From CAMASH01 sp041746635 (GTDB lineage Bacteria > Verrucomicrobiota > Verrucomicrobiia > Chthoniobacterales > Terrimicrobiaceae): a stretch of 64,000 bases of DNA. Location: NCBI GenBank assembly GCA_041746635.1, contig JBGTGQ010000034.1:65329-129328 (forward strand), in the 5' to 3' direction. Positions within the stretch are counted from its first letter, which is position 1; each line of letters starts with the position of its first letter. The translations under genes and the position numbers were made by a program. A model generated the notes under the pieces. It had not been told where the DNA came from. It worked only from the letters and a program-made list of their open reading frames with translations, and made no database searches. This document shows, piece after piece, positions 41,221 through 50,617 of the stretch.

Positions 41221-44200
41221 TCAGATCGCGGCCGGTTTCAAATGGGGCAGGGTGTCCTCGCGGTCGCGGGGGAGTTCGGTTTCTTTTTTGGCGTGGTTGC
41301 GGGCGATGACCATGTAGATGGCGGGCACGACGAAGAGGGTGAAGGCGGTGCCGATGATCATGCCCGATACCAATACGATGCCGATGCTGTTACGGGCGGC
41401 GGCGCCGGGTCCGCTGGCGAAGATGAGCGGGGTGTGGCCGAAGACGGTCGCGGCGGTGGTCATGAGGATGGGCCGCAGGCGGGTGGCGGAGGCTTGGATG
41501 ATGGCGCGCATTTTGTCGATGCCGCTTTCCTGGAGCTGATTGGCGAATTCCACGATGAGGATGCCGTTTTTGGAAACGAGACCGACCAGAGTGATGAGGC
41601 CGACCTGGCTGTAGATATTGAGCGAGGTGAAACCGACGAAGGTGAACATGAGGGCTCCGGTGAGGGCGAGGGGCACGGAGCCGAGCAGGATGATGAAGGG
41701 ATCGCGAAAGCTTTCGAACTGCGCGGCCAAAACGAGGAAGATGAGCACGGCGGAAAGCATCATGGTGGTGACGAGGGTGTTGCCTTCAGTGCGCAACTGA
41801 CGGGATTCGCCGGCGTAGTCGATGCTGAACCCGGGAGGCATGATTTTGCGTGCCTCGTCCTCGAGCACCCGCAGGGCCATGTCCTTGGAAACCCCGGGCG
41901 GGATCGCGCCCTGAATGGTGGCGGAGTTGAGCTGCTGGAAACGCTTGAGTTCGCGGGCCACGACGGAGTTTTTCAGCGTGGCAAAGGTGGAGAGCTGCAC
42001 CATGCGGCCATCGGGTCCGCTGACGTAAATGTTTTTGAGCTGATCGGCGTTGAGGCGTTCAGCGCGCTTGATTTGGGGGATCACCTTGTAGCTGCGGCCG
42101 GAGGTGTTGAAGCGGTTCACGTAGTTGCCGCCGAGCAGGGCACCAAGGTCGGCGCCGACGCGCTGAAGGTTGAGGCCTTGGGCGGCAACCTTGTCGCGGT
42201 CGAAGATGATTTCGGTCTGCGGCTGGTCGTATTTCAGATCCGTGTCGGCAAACATGAAGAGTCCGCTTTCAAAGGCCTTGGCCACGAGTTTGTTGGCCAC
42301 ATCGAGGAGTTCCTGCGGTTCGGCGGTGGAGGCGATGACGATCTCGATGGGGAAATTGCTGCCGCCGGGCAAGGGCGCGGGGGTGATGGGAATGACCTGC
42401 AGGCCGGCGATGGCACCGGTCTTGGGGAAGAGGTCTTCTTGAATTTGCGCCGTGGTGCGGGAGCGTTCGTTCCAGGGTTTGGTCACGAGACCGCCGAAGC
42501 CGCCGGCGGCGGAGTTGATCTGAAAAGTGTTGGCCACCTCGGGCGCGGACATGAAGGCTTTGTTGATTTCGTCGGTGAAGAGGGAAACCTGATCCAGAGT
42601 GGCATTGGCGGGGGCTTGCACGATGCCGAAGAGAAAACCCTGATCCTCGTTGGGCGCGAGTTCGTTGACCGAAAACATCGAGAGCGGATAGATGAGCAAG
42701 GCCAGAAGGGCGGCGAAGATGATGACCGGCACGCGGTTGGACACCGTGGTCTCCAACGCGCGCGAATAGACGCAGCGGAGCCACTCGAAGCGGCGGTTGA
42801 TCCAGCCGGCGTAACCTTTTTCGGCGTCACCGGGGCGGAGCATTTTCGACGCCATCATGGGAGACAGCGTGAGGGCCACGATGCCGGAGACGATGACCGC
42901 GCCGGCCAGAGTGAAGGCAAATTCCCGGAAGAGCGCGCCGGTGAGACCCCCCTGGATGCCGATGGGCGTATAGACGGCCGCCAGCGTGATCGTCATGGAT
43001 ATGATGGGCCCCACCAGTTCGCGTGCGCCCATGATGGCAGCATCGAAAGGCGTCTGGCCCTCCTGCAAATGACGCTCGACGTTTTCCACCACCACGATGG
43101 CGTCGTCCACCACCAGACCGACCGCCAGCACGATGGCGAGGAGGGTGAGGAGGTTGATGGTGAAGCCCGCGGCCATCATGAGAAACACCGCGCCGATGAG
43201 CGAAATGGGAATGGCCAGCACGGGAATGATAACCGAGCGCAGCGAACCCATGAAAAGAAAGATCACCACGATGACGATGAGGAGAGTTTCCATCAGGGTC
43301 TTGAGCACGTCGTGAATGGCGCTGTCGATATAGACGGTCGAATCGTAGGCCACGCTGGCATTCATGCCGGAGGGCAGGCGGCTCTGGATCTCGGGCAGGG
43401 CGTTGCGAATATCCCGCACCACATCAAGCGTGTTGGCAGTGGGCAGCGGCCACACGCCCATAAAGGTCGCTTTTTGTCCGCTGAAACGCACGTCTTCCTC
43501 GTAGGATTCGGCGCCGAGGTTGATGTCGGCCACATCTCCAAGGCGGACGATGGCACCGTTGCTTTGGCGGATGACCAGTTGCTGAAATTCGTCCACCGTT
43601 TTCAGGTCGGTGTTGGCGATGAGGTTCACCGCGATCATCGTGCCCTTGGTGCGGCCGATGGCGGCGAGGTAGTTGTTCGATTGCAGGGCGGCCAACACCT
43701 CGGTGGGGGTGAGATTAAGCGAAGCCAGCTTGTCGGGCTTGAGCCAGATGCGCATGGCAAACGTGCGGGCACCCAGAATATCCGCGCGCTGCACGCCGTT
43801 GATGGCGGAGAGCTTGGGTTGCACGACGCGGGTGAGGTAGTCGGTGATCTGGTTTTGATCGAGGTCCTTGGAATAAAAACTCAAATAAATCGCGGCGAAC
43901 TCGGAGTCCTTCGATTCCACTTCGATCACCGGGGCCTCGGCCTCGGGCGGCAGGTCGTTGCGCACTTGCGCGACCTTGGCCTGGATCTGGGTGAGGGCGG
44001 CGTTGGTGTCGAAGTTCAGCTTCAAGCGCACCGTGATGGTGCTGAGTCCCTGCGCGCTCGACGACTGCATGTAATCAATGCCGTCCGCGCTGGCGATGAC
44101 GCGCTCCAGTGGCGTGGTGATGTAACCGCGCACAAGGTCGGCATTCGCGCCGATGTAGGCGGTCCTGATCGTGACCTGGGCGATGTCGCTGCGCGGGTAC

Positions 44201-44307
44201 TGCCGCACGCTGAGGGTGCTGATGGACACCAGCCCGGCCAGCAAAATCAAAATGTTGACGACCAGCGCGAGGATCGGGCGCTTAATGAAAAGATCGGTGA
44301 TTTTCAT
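41221..44307 (-). CDS. RND multidrug efflux pump permease (AcrB/MexB family)
   Basis: A 1028-aa protein, normal for HAE1-type pumps. It begins ITDLFIKRPILALVVNILIL. The proton-relay aspartates are in VGLVVDDAIVVVENVERH. It has two blocks of membrane helices and two large periplasmic loops with porter motifs (TTPLERVIASADGIDYMQS, LAPNEDQGFLFGIV). It exports drugs or other amphiphiles by proton antiport. It lies ~50 bp downstream of the adaptor gene. No outer-membrane TolC-like partner is in the window, so it must use one encoded elsewhere. Confidence 0.95.
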   Translation of the reverse strand: MKITDLFIKRPILALVVNILILLAGLVSISTLSVRQYPRSDIAQVTIRTAYIGANADLVRGYITTPLERVIASADGIDYMQSSSAQGLSTITVRLKLNFDTNAALTQIQAKVAQVRNDLPPEAEAPVIEVESKDSEFAAIYLSFYSKDLDQNQITDYLTRVVQPKLSAINGVQRADILGARTFAMRIWLKPDKLASLNLTPTEVLAALQSNNYLAAIGRTKGTMIAVNLIANTDLKTVDEFQQLVIRQSNGAIVRLGDVADINLGAESYEEDVRFSGQKATFMGVWPLPTANTLDVVRDIRNALPEIQSRLPSGMNASVAYDSTVYIDSAIHDVLKTLMETLLIVIVVIFLFMGSLRSVIIPVLAIPISLIGAVFLMMAAGFTINLLTLLAIVLAVGLVVDDAIVVVENVERHLQEGQTPFDAAIMGARELVGPIISMTITLAAVYTPIGIQGGLTGALFREFAFTLAGAVIVSGIVALTLSPMMASKMLRPGDAEKGYAGWINRRFEWLRCVYSRALETTVSNRVPVIIFAALLALLIYPLSMFSVNELAPNEDQGFLFGIVQAPANATLDQVSLFTDEINKAFMSAPEVANTFQINSAAGGFGGLVTKPWNERSRTTAQIQEDLFPKTGAIAGLQVIPITPAPLPGGSNFPIEIVIASTAEPQELLDVANKLVAKAFESGLFMFADTDLKYDQPQTEIIFDRDKVAAQGLNLQRVGADLGALLGGNYVNRFNTSGRSYKVIPQIKRAERLNADQLKNIYVSGPDGRMVQLSTFATLKNSVVARELKRFQQLNSATIQGAIPPGVSKDMALRVLEDEARKIMPPGFSIDYAGESRQLRTEGNTLVTTMMLSAVLIFLVLAAQFESFRDPFIILLGSVPLALTGALMFTFVGFTSLNIYSQVGLITLVGLVSKNGILIVEFANQLQESGIDKMRAIIQASATRLRPILMTTAATVFGHTPLIFASGPGAAARNSIGIVLVSGMIIGTAFTLFVVPAIYMVIARNHAKKETELPRDREDTLPHLKPAAI

Positions 44308-44360
44308 GACGGGTTGGTCCTTGGTCCTTGGTCAATCGGTCATTCGGCCTTCGCGCAGCG

Positions 44361-45494
44361 TCAGGTGTCCTCCGGGGTCGGGGCCTCGCTATTTTCGGGC
44401 AGGATGCTGTTGTTCACCTGGATGGCGGCGCCCTGGCGGAGTTTGAAAACGCCCGAGGTGACCACTTCCTCGCCAGGTTTTATGCCGGAGACAACGGCCA
44501 CCCGGTCGCCGCGGGTTTCCCCGAGTTTTACGATTTGCTGGCGGACCCCTTTGTAAGAAACACCCTTGGGGTCGGTCATCTCTTCGATGATGTAAACCGT
44601 ATCGCCGTAGGGGGCGTATTGGATGGCCGTGGAAGGGAGCACAACGTGGCGCGACGGCTTGTCCCGCGGCACCTCGGCATTGACAAACATGCCGGGGCGA
44701 AGCTGGCCTTTGGGATTGGCCAGGGTGGCCTGCACCCGGACGTTGCGGGTGGCCTCATCGACCACGGAATCGACCGCGTTGACCTTGCCCTCGAATTTCA
44801 CATCAGGAAGACCGTCCGCCTTCACCTTCACGGTCTGGCCGGCGGCGATTTCGCCCAGGTTTTGCTGGGGCAGATAAAAATTCACGTAGATTGGATCCAG
44901 CGCCTGCAGCGGTGCGATGGCGGAACCGCTCTGCAAATATTGGCCCAGGTTGACCGCGCGAATGCCCAACATGCCGGAGAAGGGGGCGCGGATGGTTTTC
45001 TTGTCGGTCATGGCTTTCATTTCCAGCACGCGGGCGGTGGCTTGATCGAATTCCGCCTGCGCGGTGTCGAGTTCGGATTGGGCGCTGACCCTGCTTTTAA
45101 TAAGGTTTTGCTGACGCTGAAGATTGAGCGCGGCGAGTTTCTGCTGGGCGGCGGCGGAACGGAGCTGGGCTTCCTCTTGGCTGACATCGAGCTGCACGAG
45201 CAAATCGCCCTGTTTAACCATCTGCCCGGATTCGAAATTGATTTTTGTCACAATGCCTGGCTGATCGGTGCTCACGGTCACGCCCTGCACGGGGGCAGTG
45301 GAGCCAATGGCCCGGAGCGCCGGGATCCAATCCTCCTCCGCCGCCACCTGGGACGTGACCGACTCGAAACGCATGGGCATGTTGGCAAATCCGGCATTGG
45401 CGGCTTGAATTTGGAAATATTTGACGCTGCCAAGGATGACCCAGAGCGCAATGGCGGCCCCGATGGCGATGGCGATGAGAGTGATTTTTTTCAT
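44361..45494 (-). CDS. RND efflux periplasmic adaptor (membrane fusion protein)
   Basis: A 377-aa protein. The N-terminal signal-anchor is KKITLIAIAIGAAIALWVIL. A lipoyl half-motif (ITKINFESGQMVKQGDLLVQ-like) follows, then a coiled coil (~95-150), the returning half IRAPFSGMLGIRAVNLGQYL and a beta-barrel domain. The C-terminal acidic tail ends EAPTPEDT. It bridges the pump and an outer-membrane channel. It overlaps the marR gene by 4 nt, so the three genes form one operon. Confidence 0.93.
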   Translation of the reverse strand: MKKITLIAIAIGAAIALWVILGSVKYFQIQAANAGFANMPMRFESVTSQVAAEEDWIPALRAIGSTAPVQGVTVSTDQPGIVTKINFESGQMVKQGDLLVQLDVSQEEAQLRSAAAQQKLAALNLQRQQNLIKSRVSAQSELDTAQAEFDQATARVLEMKAMTDKKTIRAPFSGMLGIRAVNLGQYLQSGSAIAPLQALDPIYVNFYLPQQNLGEIAAGQTVKVKADGLPDVKFEGKVNAVDSVVDEATRNVRVQATLANPKGQLRPGMFVNAEVPRDKPSRHVVLPSTAIQYAPYGDTVYIIEEMTDPKGVSYKGVRQQIVKLGETRGDRVAVVSGIKPGEEVVTSGVFKLRQGAAIQVNNSILPENSEAPTPEDT

Positions 45495-46036
45495 GACGGG
45501 ATCGCGTGAGAGCCGTTGCGGCCGAAGGGCTGGGCGGCGGCGAAGGCTTGTTGGGTTTTATGCAGGAGTTTGACCAGCTGTTTGCGTTCAGGGGAGGAAA
45601 GCGCGGAGAGGATGCCCTGGCTCCATTCCATGAGCAGAGGTTGAACCTTGCGGAGAAGAACTCCCCCCTTGGCGGTAATCTTGACATTGGAGGCCCGGCG
45701 GTCGTGGGGATCGGGTGCCCGGGCAATGAGGCCGGCCTTTTCCATGGTGTCGAGCAAACCGGTAATGGTGGCGCGGCTCACTTTGGCGCGTTCGGCCAGT
45801 TCGGAGGAACGGAAGCTGCCGTTCTCCGCGCTGTCCAGCAGGACCAGAACGATCAAGCGCGCCTGATTGAGGCCGTGCCGGGCCAGAAATTCCCCCTCGC
45901 TCCGTGAGACGACATCGCCGGTGTGCAGGATGTTGAGAAACAACTCGCAGATGGTCGGGTCCGCCCCGGGCACGCGGGACGAGGCCGCTTGCAGGCATTC
46001 GTAACGCGGAACTTCCTTTAACAACAAAAATGGCAT
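45491..46036 (-). CDS. MarR-family repressor of the efflux operon
   Basis: A 181-aa protein. The winged helix is LTxxRLIVLVLLDSAENGSF-like, then SSELAERAKVSRATITGLLDTMEKAGLI and ARAPDPHDRRASNVKITAKG (the wing with D-x-R-R). The C-terminal helix (LVKLLHKTQQAFAAAQPF) completes the dimer domain. As first gene of the marR-adaptor-pump operon, it most likely represses the operon until a drug-like ligand binds. Two operator-like repeats lie just upstream. Confidence 0.92.
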   Translation of the reverse strand: MPFLLLKEVPRYECLQAASSRVPGADPTICELFLNILHTGDVVSRSEGEFLARHGLNQARLIVLVLLDSAENGSFRSSELAERAKVSRATITGLLDTMEKAGLIARAPDPHDRRASNVKITAKGGVLLRKVQPLLMEWSQGILSALSSPERKQLVKLLHKTQQAFAAAQPFGRNGSHAIPS

Positions 46037-46044
46037 AGCCCGGC

Positions 46045-46095
46045 AAAATAAGGCGGCTAACTATTAAGTCAACAAATAATAAGGCGGCTGATTAT
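46045..46095 (-). promoter_or_regulatory. marR-efflux promoter with two operator-like repeats
   Basis: Two 17-bp repeats, ATAAGGCGGCTAACTAT (46048-46064) and ATAAGGCGGCTGATTAT (46079-46095), are spaced exactly 31 bp apart. Each has inverted ATAA/TTAT-type ends. Between and over them, on the minus strand, are TTGACT (46067-46072) and TATTTT (46045-46050), 16 bp apart. Repressor at these sites would cover the promoter. If the -10 is right, the message starts only a few bases before the ATG at 46036. Confidence 0.6.
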
Positions 46096-46145
46096 ATCGG
46101 CGCCGGGGGGAGGACGCGAAACGGAGTAAGCCGAAATCGTAATTT

Positions 46146-46173
46146 GGGCAGGGATGGCCAGCCATCCCCACCC
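46146..46173 (-). terminator. Hairpin downstream of rng (possible terminator)
   Basis: The inverted repeat GGGATGGCCAGCCATCCC has GGGCA/CACCC extensions, a stem of about 13 bp counting two wobble pairs. It lies ~25 bp past the rng stop. There is no long T tract on the minus-strand side, so it may instead be a repeat. Confidence 0.4.
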
Positions 46174-46196
46174 TGTTTTCCATCGCCCCTTCCGGA

Positions 46197-47780
46197 TCAG
46201 GGCTTCAATTCCTCACCCGTGATGGCGTTGGTGATGACGAATTTTTCGTGGTGGAAGGTGAGGTCCGAGCGGAAGCTGAGGCGGCCGGCATAGCGGCGTT
46301 CGATATCGACCAGATGTTCCTCGTCTTCCGTGCGCAGGCGGGCCAGGAGGTCGGGACTCACCACGACTTTGATCTCGTGGACGGTGTCCTGGTGTCTGCG
46401 CATGATGGAATGCAGGGTGCGTTGGAGTTCGACGCTCATGGTCATCGGGCTCTTGATCACGCCCTTGCCCTGGCAGTGGGGGCAGGAGACAAATTGGGTG
46501 CTGGCCAGACTTTCGGCCGCGCGCTGGCGGGTCATTTCCAAAAGCCCGAGGGACGAAATGGGCAACACGTGGGTGCGGGCCTTGTCGCGCTTGAGGCGGT
46601 CCTTCACCCGCTGATAAACAGCTTGTTGATCGCGGCGGCCCTTCATGTCGATGAAGTCGCCGATGATGATGCCGCCGATGTTGCGCAGGCGGACTTGGCG
46701 GCAGATTTCGTCCGCGGCCTCGAGGTTGGTCTGGAGAATGGTTTTTTCCATGTCCCGCGAACCCTTGTTGCGCCCGGTGTTGACGTCGATGGCGATGAGG
46801 GCCTCGGTTTCGTCAATGACGATGTAGCCGCCGCAGGGCAGCCAGACCTGCCGGTGGAAGGCGGCATCGATCTGCGACTGCACGCCAAAGCAATCGAAGA
46901 TGGGCTGGGCTCCGGTGTAATGCTGGATGCGTTTTTTGGCGCGTTTCGAAATCTGGCCGACCAGCTCCTGCATCTGCTCGCAGGCCTTCGCGTCGTCCAC
47001 CATGACCGAGTCCACCTCGTCGGTGAGAAAATCGCGGACGGTCCGTTCGATCAGGCCGGGCTCCATGAAGAGGCAGGCCGGGGCGGGTTTTTCTTCCAGA
47101 CCCTTCTGGATGTCGGCCCATTGCTCGAGGAGCAGGCTCAGGTCGCGGACAAAATAGCGGGCCCGTTGGCCCTGTCCCACGGTGCGAATAATGACGCCCA
47201 TGTTATCGGGAATCTCGAGTTCGCGCAGGATGGTGCGCAGGCGCTCGCGCTCCTTGGGATCATCGATCTTGCGCGAGACACCGCACTGATCGTTGAAGGG
47301 CATGAGCACGAGATAACGGCCGGCTAGGCTGATGTCGGTGGTGATGCGGGGGCCCTTGTTGCCCATCGGCCCCTTTTTGACCTGAACGAGAATATCGGAA
47401 CCGACCGGATAGATGTTCGGTACATCCTTATGGGTGATCTTCGGCCCGCCTTTTTTCTTGGGGGCGCCGTTGCCGCGGGTGACGGCCTCGATGCCGCTGT
47501 CGAGCGCGGCGGGGATGGCGTCCCAAAATTGCAGGAAGGCATTTTTCTCAAAGCCGATGTCGATGAACATCGCCTTGATGCCCTGCTCGATGTTGCGGAC
47601 CTTGCCCTTGTAAATGGCGCCGACAATATTGCGGTCGGAGTCGCGTTCGGTGGTGTATTCCTCGAGGCGGTTGTTCTCAAGCAAGGCGACGCGCGTCTCG
47701 AGGCGCTCGCTGCTGACGATCAGTTTGATCCCGGTGCTTTTTTTGCCGAGTCCTAAAATTTTTTTTACAGTTTCTATCAT
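46197..47780 (-). CDS. rng: Ribonuclease E/G family endoribonuclease
   Basis: A 527-aa protein, RNase G-like in length (no long RNase E C-terminus). An S1 domain (~35-130) includes YKGKVRNIEQGIKAMFIDIG and carries a basic insert with GAPKKKGGPK. The DNase I-like catalytic part has LIAIDVNTGRNKGSR (Asp ~328) and GGIIIGDFIDMKGRR (Asp ~373). CPHCQGKG (~433) is the zinc link. It processes rRNA and mRNA. It is the last gene of the mreB cluster, 57 nt after mrdA. Confidence 0.94.
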   Translation of the reverse strand: MIETVKKILGLGKKSTGIKLIVSSERLETRVALLENNRLEEYTTERDSDRNIVGAIYKGKVRNIEQGIKAMFIDIGFEKNAFLQFWDAIPAALDSGIEAVTRGNGAPKKKGGPKITHKDVPNIYPVGSDILVQVKKGPMGNKGPRITTDISLAGRYLVLMPFNDQCGVSRKIDDPKERERLRTILRELEIPDNMGVIIRTVGQGQRARYFVRDLSLLLEQWADIQKGLEEKPAPACLFMEPGLIERTVRDFLTDEVDSVMVDDAKACEQMQELVGQISKRAKKRIQHYTGAQPIFDCFGVQSQIDAAFHRQVWLPCGGYIVIDETEALIAIDVNTGRNKGSRDMEKTILQTNLEAADEICRQVRLRNIGGIIIGDFIDMKGRRDQQAVYQRVKDRLKRDKARTHVLPISSLGLLEMTRQRAAESLASTQFVSCPHCQGKGVIKSPMTMSVELQRTLHSIMRRHQDTVHEIKVVVSPDLLARLRTEDEEHLVDIERRYAGRLSFRSDLTFHHEKFVITNAITGEELKP

Positions 47781-47837
47781 GGAAATGCAGGGGTTGTCCT
47801 CCGGTTGGGGAGGGGGATTGATGGTGATTGGCCGGGT

Positions 47838-50063
47838 TCATCGCCGTCCGGAGGCGGGAGCCTTGGGTTTTTCTTTTTTCTCTTTGTTGCCACCCCGGAA
47901 AATGTTGAAGAATTTGTCGATGGCGGAGGGTTTTCGTTCCTTGTTTTTCACGCGTCCGCCGGCATCGGCATCATCGCGAACATTGGGGGCGGCGGGTTTG
48001 TTTTCCTGGCTGTTGCGGGAGGAATCACCATCGCCGCCGGTCTCCTCGTCGTCGGCGATCTTGGTGGCGGCGGGAATCTCCCGCTCGAAATCCACGCTCT
48101 CGACAAACTTGAAATTCCCCGGCGCCGGATCCAGCCAAGCCATCTCAAAGGGTTTCTTTTCCTCGCCTTCGGCCGGTGGTTTGTTCAAGGCGAAGGTTTT
48201 TTCCAGGATTTCCGCCGCGATCGGAGCGGAGACCCCGCCGCCGGATTTAGCCCCTTGCACGATGATGCAAACCGCGTATTTCGGCGCGTCGTAAGGGGCG
48301 AAGGAAATAAACCAGGTGTGGTTGTCCTTCACGCCGCTGCGCCAAAATTGGGCCGTGCCGGTTTTTCCGGCGACAGTGATATCCTTGATGCGCGCCTTGC
48401 CGGCGGTTCCGCCGCCTTCATTGACCACTTTGTTCATGCCGAGACGGACTTTCTCGATTTGCTCCACCGTGAGGCCGCCCTCGGAAACCAAGTTGGCGCG
48501 CACTTTCGAGGGCTCTTGCAACAACACTGTGCCGTCCTGCGAAACCACCTTGTCCACCATGCGGGGGGCATAGCAGGTTCCTCCATTGGCCACGGCGGCG
48601 GTGACCATGGCCATTTGCAGCGGCGAGGCCAGGACGTCGCCCTGGCCGATGGAAGTGTTGGCCGTGAAGCCGGAGGTCCAACGGGCTTGGGGATTGATCG
48701 CGGCCAGCCATTCCGGGCCGGGCAGCACGCCGGGAGCCTCGCCGGAGAGGGGAATGCCGGATTTCTGGCCGAGGCCGAGGAAGTTGCCCATGGCAACGAT
48801 CTGGTCGATGCCCGCGGCGTTGCCGTATTGATAGAAAAAGGCGTTGCAGGAGACCTTGATCGCATTGGCAAGATTCATGCCGCCATGGGTGCCGCCCTTG
48901 TCCGCGATCCAGCATCGCATGAATTTGTTGCCGTAGGTGACTCCGCCGGAACAGTGGAAGGAGCGGTCCCCGATTCCCTTGCGCAATCCGGCGAGGGCGA
49001 TGGGAATTTTGTAGGTTGAACCGGGCGCATAGGCACTGATGGCGCGGTTGAGCAAGGGATTGGTTTCGTCTTTGTTCAACTCGTTCCAGTCCTTCGCCGC
49101 AATGGAGGGAATGAATTTGTTGGGATCGTAAGATGGCACGGAAGCCATGGCGAGAATGTCGCCATTGTTGGGATCGACCACGACGGCGGCACCGCGGCCG
49201 ACGGCGCGCAAAGCCTGCTCGGCAATGTATTGAATACGCGCGTCGATGGTGAGGTAAACATTCGCGCCCTGCTTGGGTTCGGTGATGCCGCTTTCGCCCT
49301 CGATCACACCCTTGACATTGCGCTGGAGCATGCGCACGCCCGGCGTGCCCTTAAGGTAATCGTTGAGGTAAAGTTCGATCTGCGCCTTTCCCTCCATGTC
49401 GGGATCGTAGAAATCGAATTTTTTGATGTCCGGCAGCTTGTCCAGATCGTTGGGCATGCCGACATAGCCGAGAAAATGCGCGCCGAGTGCGCCATAGACG
49501 TACTGCCGGACGGGTTTGGCTGTCACCTTCACGCCGGGCAGGCCAAGGTTGCGCTCGGAGAAGACGGCCATCGATTCGTAATCGAGATCCTGGCGGTAAT
49601 TGTAGGGAACCTCGAAGTTGTTTTTGTAGTGAACCTTCAGCTTGTCCGAGTTGTAGTCCGCCGCGAGGCTGAACTTCTCCAGCTCGGGGATGATCGTTTC
49701 CCGCACGATTTTTTCGATGTCGTTGATTTTCGTCTCCCGCAGCATGCCATGCACGCGAATGCTGTCCTCCAGTTGGGGCACGCCGCCATTTTGCTGGCGG
49801 TAGGCGCGCACCATGTCGGGCAGATAAAAATCCACATCAACGCTCACCCGGTTTTGCACCAGCGGGATGCCATTGCGGTCCAGGATCTCGCCGCGCACCG
49901 CCGGGATGCGCACGTTGACCCGCGAGACGGAGCCTATTTTGGCCGTGTATTCCGCGCCGCGCGAGATCTGCACGTACCACAGCCGGAAAACGATGCCGGT
50001 GAGAGCCAGCATCATGATGGCCGCCAGGAAAAAAATCGGGTAGGGCGATTGTCCTCGTCTCAT
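47838..50063 (-). CDS. mrdA: Penicillin-binding protein 2 (elongasome transpeptidase)
   Basis: A 741-aa protein with one N-terminal membrane helix (IFFLAAIMMLALTGIVFRLW), a dimerisation/pedestal domain and a transpeptidase domain. The latter has SxxK in APGSTYKIP (~348), SxN in KVSCNAFF (~400) and KTG in VAGKTGTAQFW (~564). The last ~90 residues form an unusual charged tail (FDKFFNIFRGG-like, KEKKEKPKAP) beyond the usual end. It builds lateral wall peptidoglycan with MreB, MreC and MreD. It overlaps mreD by 4 nt. RodA is not in the cluster. Confidence 0.95.
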   Translation of the reverse strand: MRRGQSPYPIFFLAAIMMLALTGIVFRLWYVQISRGAEYTAKIGSVSRVNVRIPAVRGEILDRNGIPLVQNRVSVDVDFYLPDMVRAYRQQNGGVPQLEDSIRVHGMLRETKINDIEKIVRETIIPELEKFSLAADYNSDKLKVHYKNNFEVPYNYRQDLDYESMAVFSERNLGLPGVKVTAKPVRQYVYGALGAHFLGYVGMPNDLDKLPDIKKFDFYDPDMEGKAQIELYLNDYLKGTPGVRMLQRNVKGVIEGESGITEPKQGANVYLTIDARIQYIAEQALRAVGRGAAVVVDPNNGDILAMASVPSYDPNKFIPSIAAKDWNELNKDETNPLLNRAISAYAPGSTYKIPIALAGLRKGIGDRSFHCSGGVTYGNKFMRCWIADKGGTHGGMNLANAIKVSCNAFFYQYGNAAGIDQIVAMGNFLGLGQKSGIPLSGEAPGVLPGPEWLAAINPQARWTSGFTANTSIGQGDVLASPLQMAMVTAAVANGGTCYAPRMVDKVVSQDGTVLLQEPSKVRANLVSEGGLTVEQIEKVRLGMNKVVNEGGGTAGKARIKDITVAGKTGTAQFWRSGVKDNHTWFISFAPYDAPKYAVCIIVQGAKSGGGVSAPIAAEILEKTFALNKPPAEGEEKKPFEMAWLDPAPGNFKFVESVDFEREIPAATKIADDEETGGDGDSSRNSQENKPAAPNVRDDADAGGRVKNKERKPSAIDKFFNIFRGGNKEKKEKPKAPASGRR

Positions 50064-50617
50064 CGTATGAGTCGATATTCCCCGGCCTCCCCGGGAAGAT
50101 CAGGGAAAAATTGTCTGCATTGATAAACCAGTAAATGCACGAGCGGAGCGATGATGGCTGCGATCAAGCCCGGTGCCAGAATCCGCCAGGCCACCAGTTC
50201 GTTAAAAATGAGCTCCTCGCGGCGGAAACAAATCATGGCGTATTGCAGGGCGAGAAACGCGCACGTGCCGAGCGCGCCGAGGAGAAGGTGCAGCCACCAA
50301 TGTCCGCGCAGGAAAGCGGGTTGAAACCCATGAGCCAGCAGGCCGAAAAGCACGAAATAGACAATAGACCAGCCCAGCGCGATTTCAACCCGTCCGTCCA
50401 CAATCTGCAAAGTGGCCAGGTCGGTGAGCATGCCGGTATAAACCGCGAACAGCAGCATGGCCCACGCCGGCATGGCCAGCGCGGCATAGCAGAACAGCAT
50501 CGGCACCAGCAGCACCCGCGCCCCATGGAGGGCATCGATCGGCGGGATGAACTCCTGGATGATCAAGGCGATAAATACCGCCAGCGCGGCAGCAAGCCAA
50601 CCGGTTGCCAGTTTCAT
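50060..50617 (-). CDS. mreD: Rod shape-determining protein MreD
   Basis: A 185-aa hydrophobic protein with five to six membrane helices: TGWLAAALAVFIALIIQEF, RVLLVPMLFCYAALAMPAWA, TDLATLQIVDGRVEIALGWS, then LLGALGTCAFLALQYAMICF. The length and layout fit MreD. Overlaps of 4 nt on both sides, with mreC (stop 50614) and mrdA (start 50063), support it and the ATG at 50617. The open frame further upstream lies within mreC. Confidence 0.88.
   Translation of the reverse strand: MKLATGWLAAALAVFIALIIQEFIPPIDALHGARVLLVPMLFCYAALAMPAWAMLLFAVYTGMLTDLATLQIVDGRVEIALGWSIVYFVLFGLLAHGFQPAFLRGHWWLHLLLGALGTCAFLALQYAMICFRREELIFNELVAWRILAPGLIAAIIAPLVHLLVYQCRQFFPDLPGEAGEYRLIR

Noticed and set aside
40981..44556. 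A 1191-codon open frame on the plus strand
   Set aside because: It lies opposite the RND pump and adaptor genes, whose motifs are unmistakable. Its Gly/Asp/His-rich translation is the usual antisense artefact of GC-rich codon use.
46248..47327. A 359-codon plus-strand frame
   Set aside because: Antisense to rng. Composition is typical of a shadow frame.
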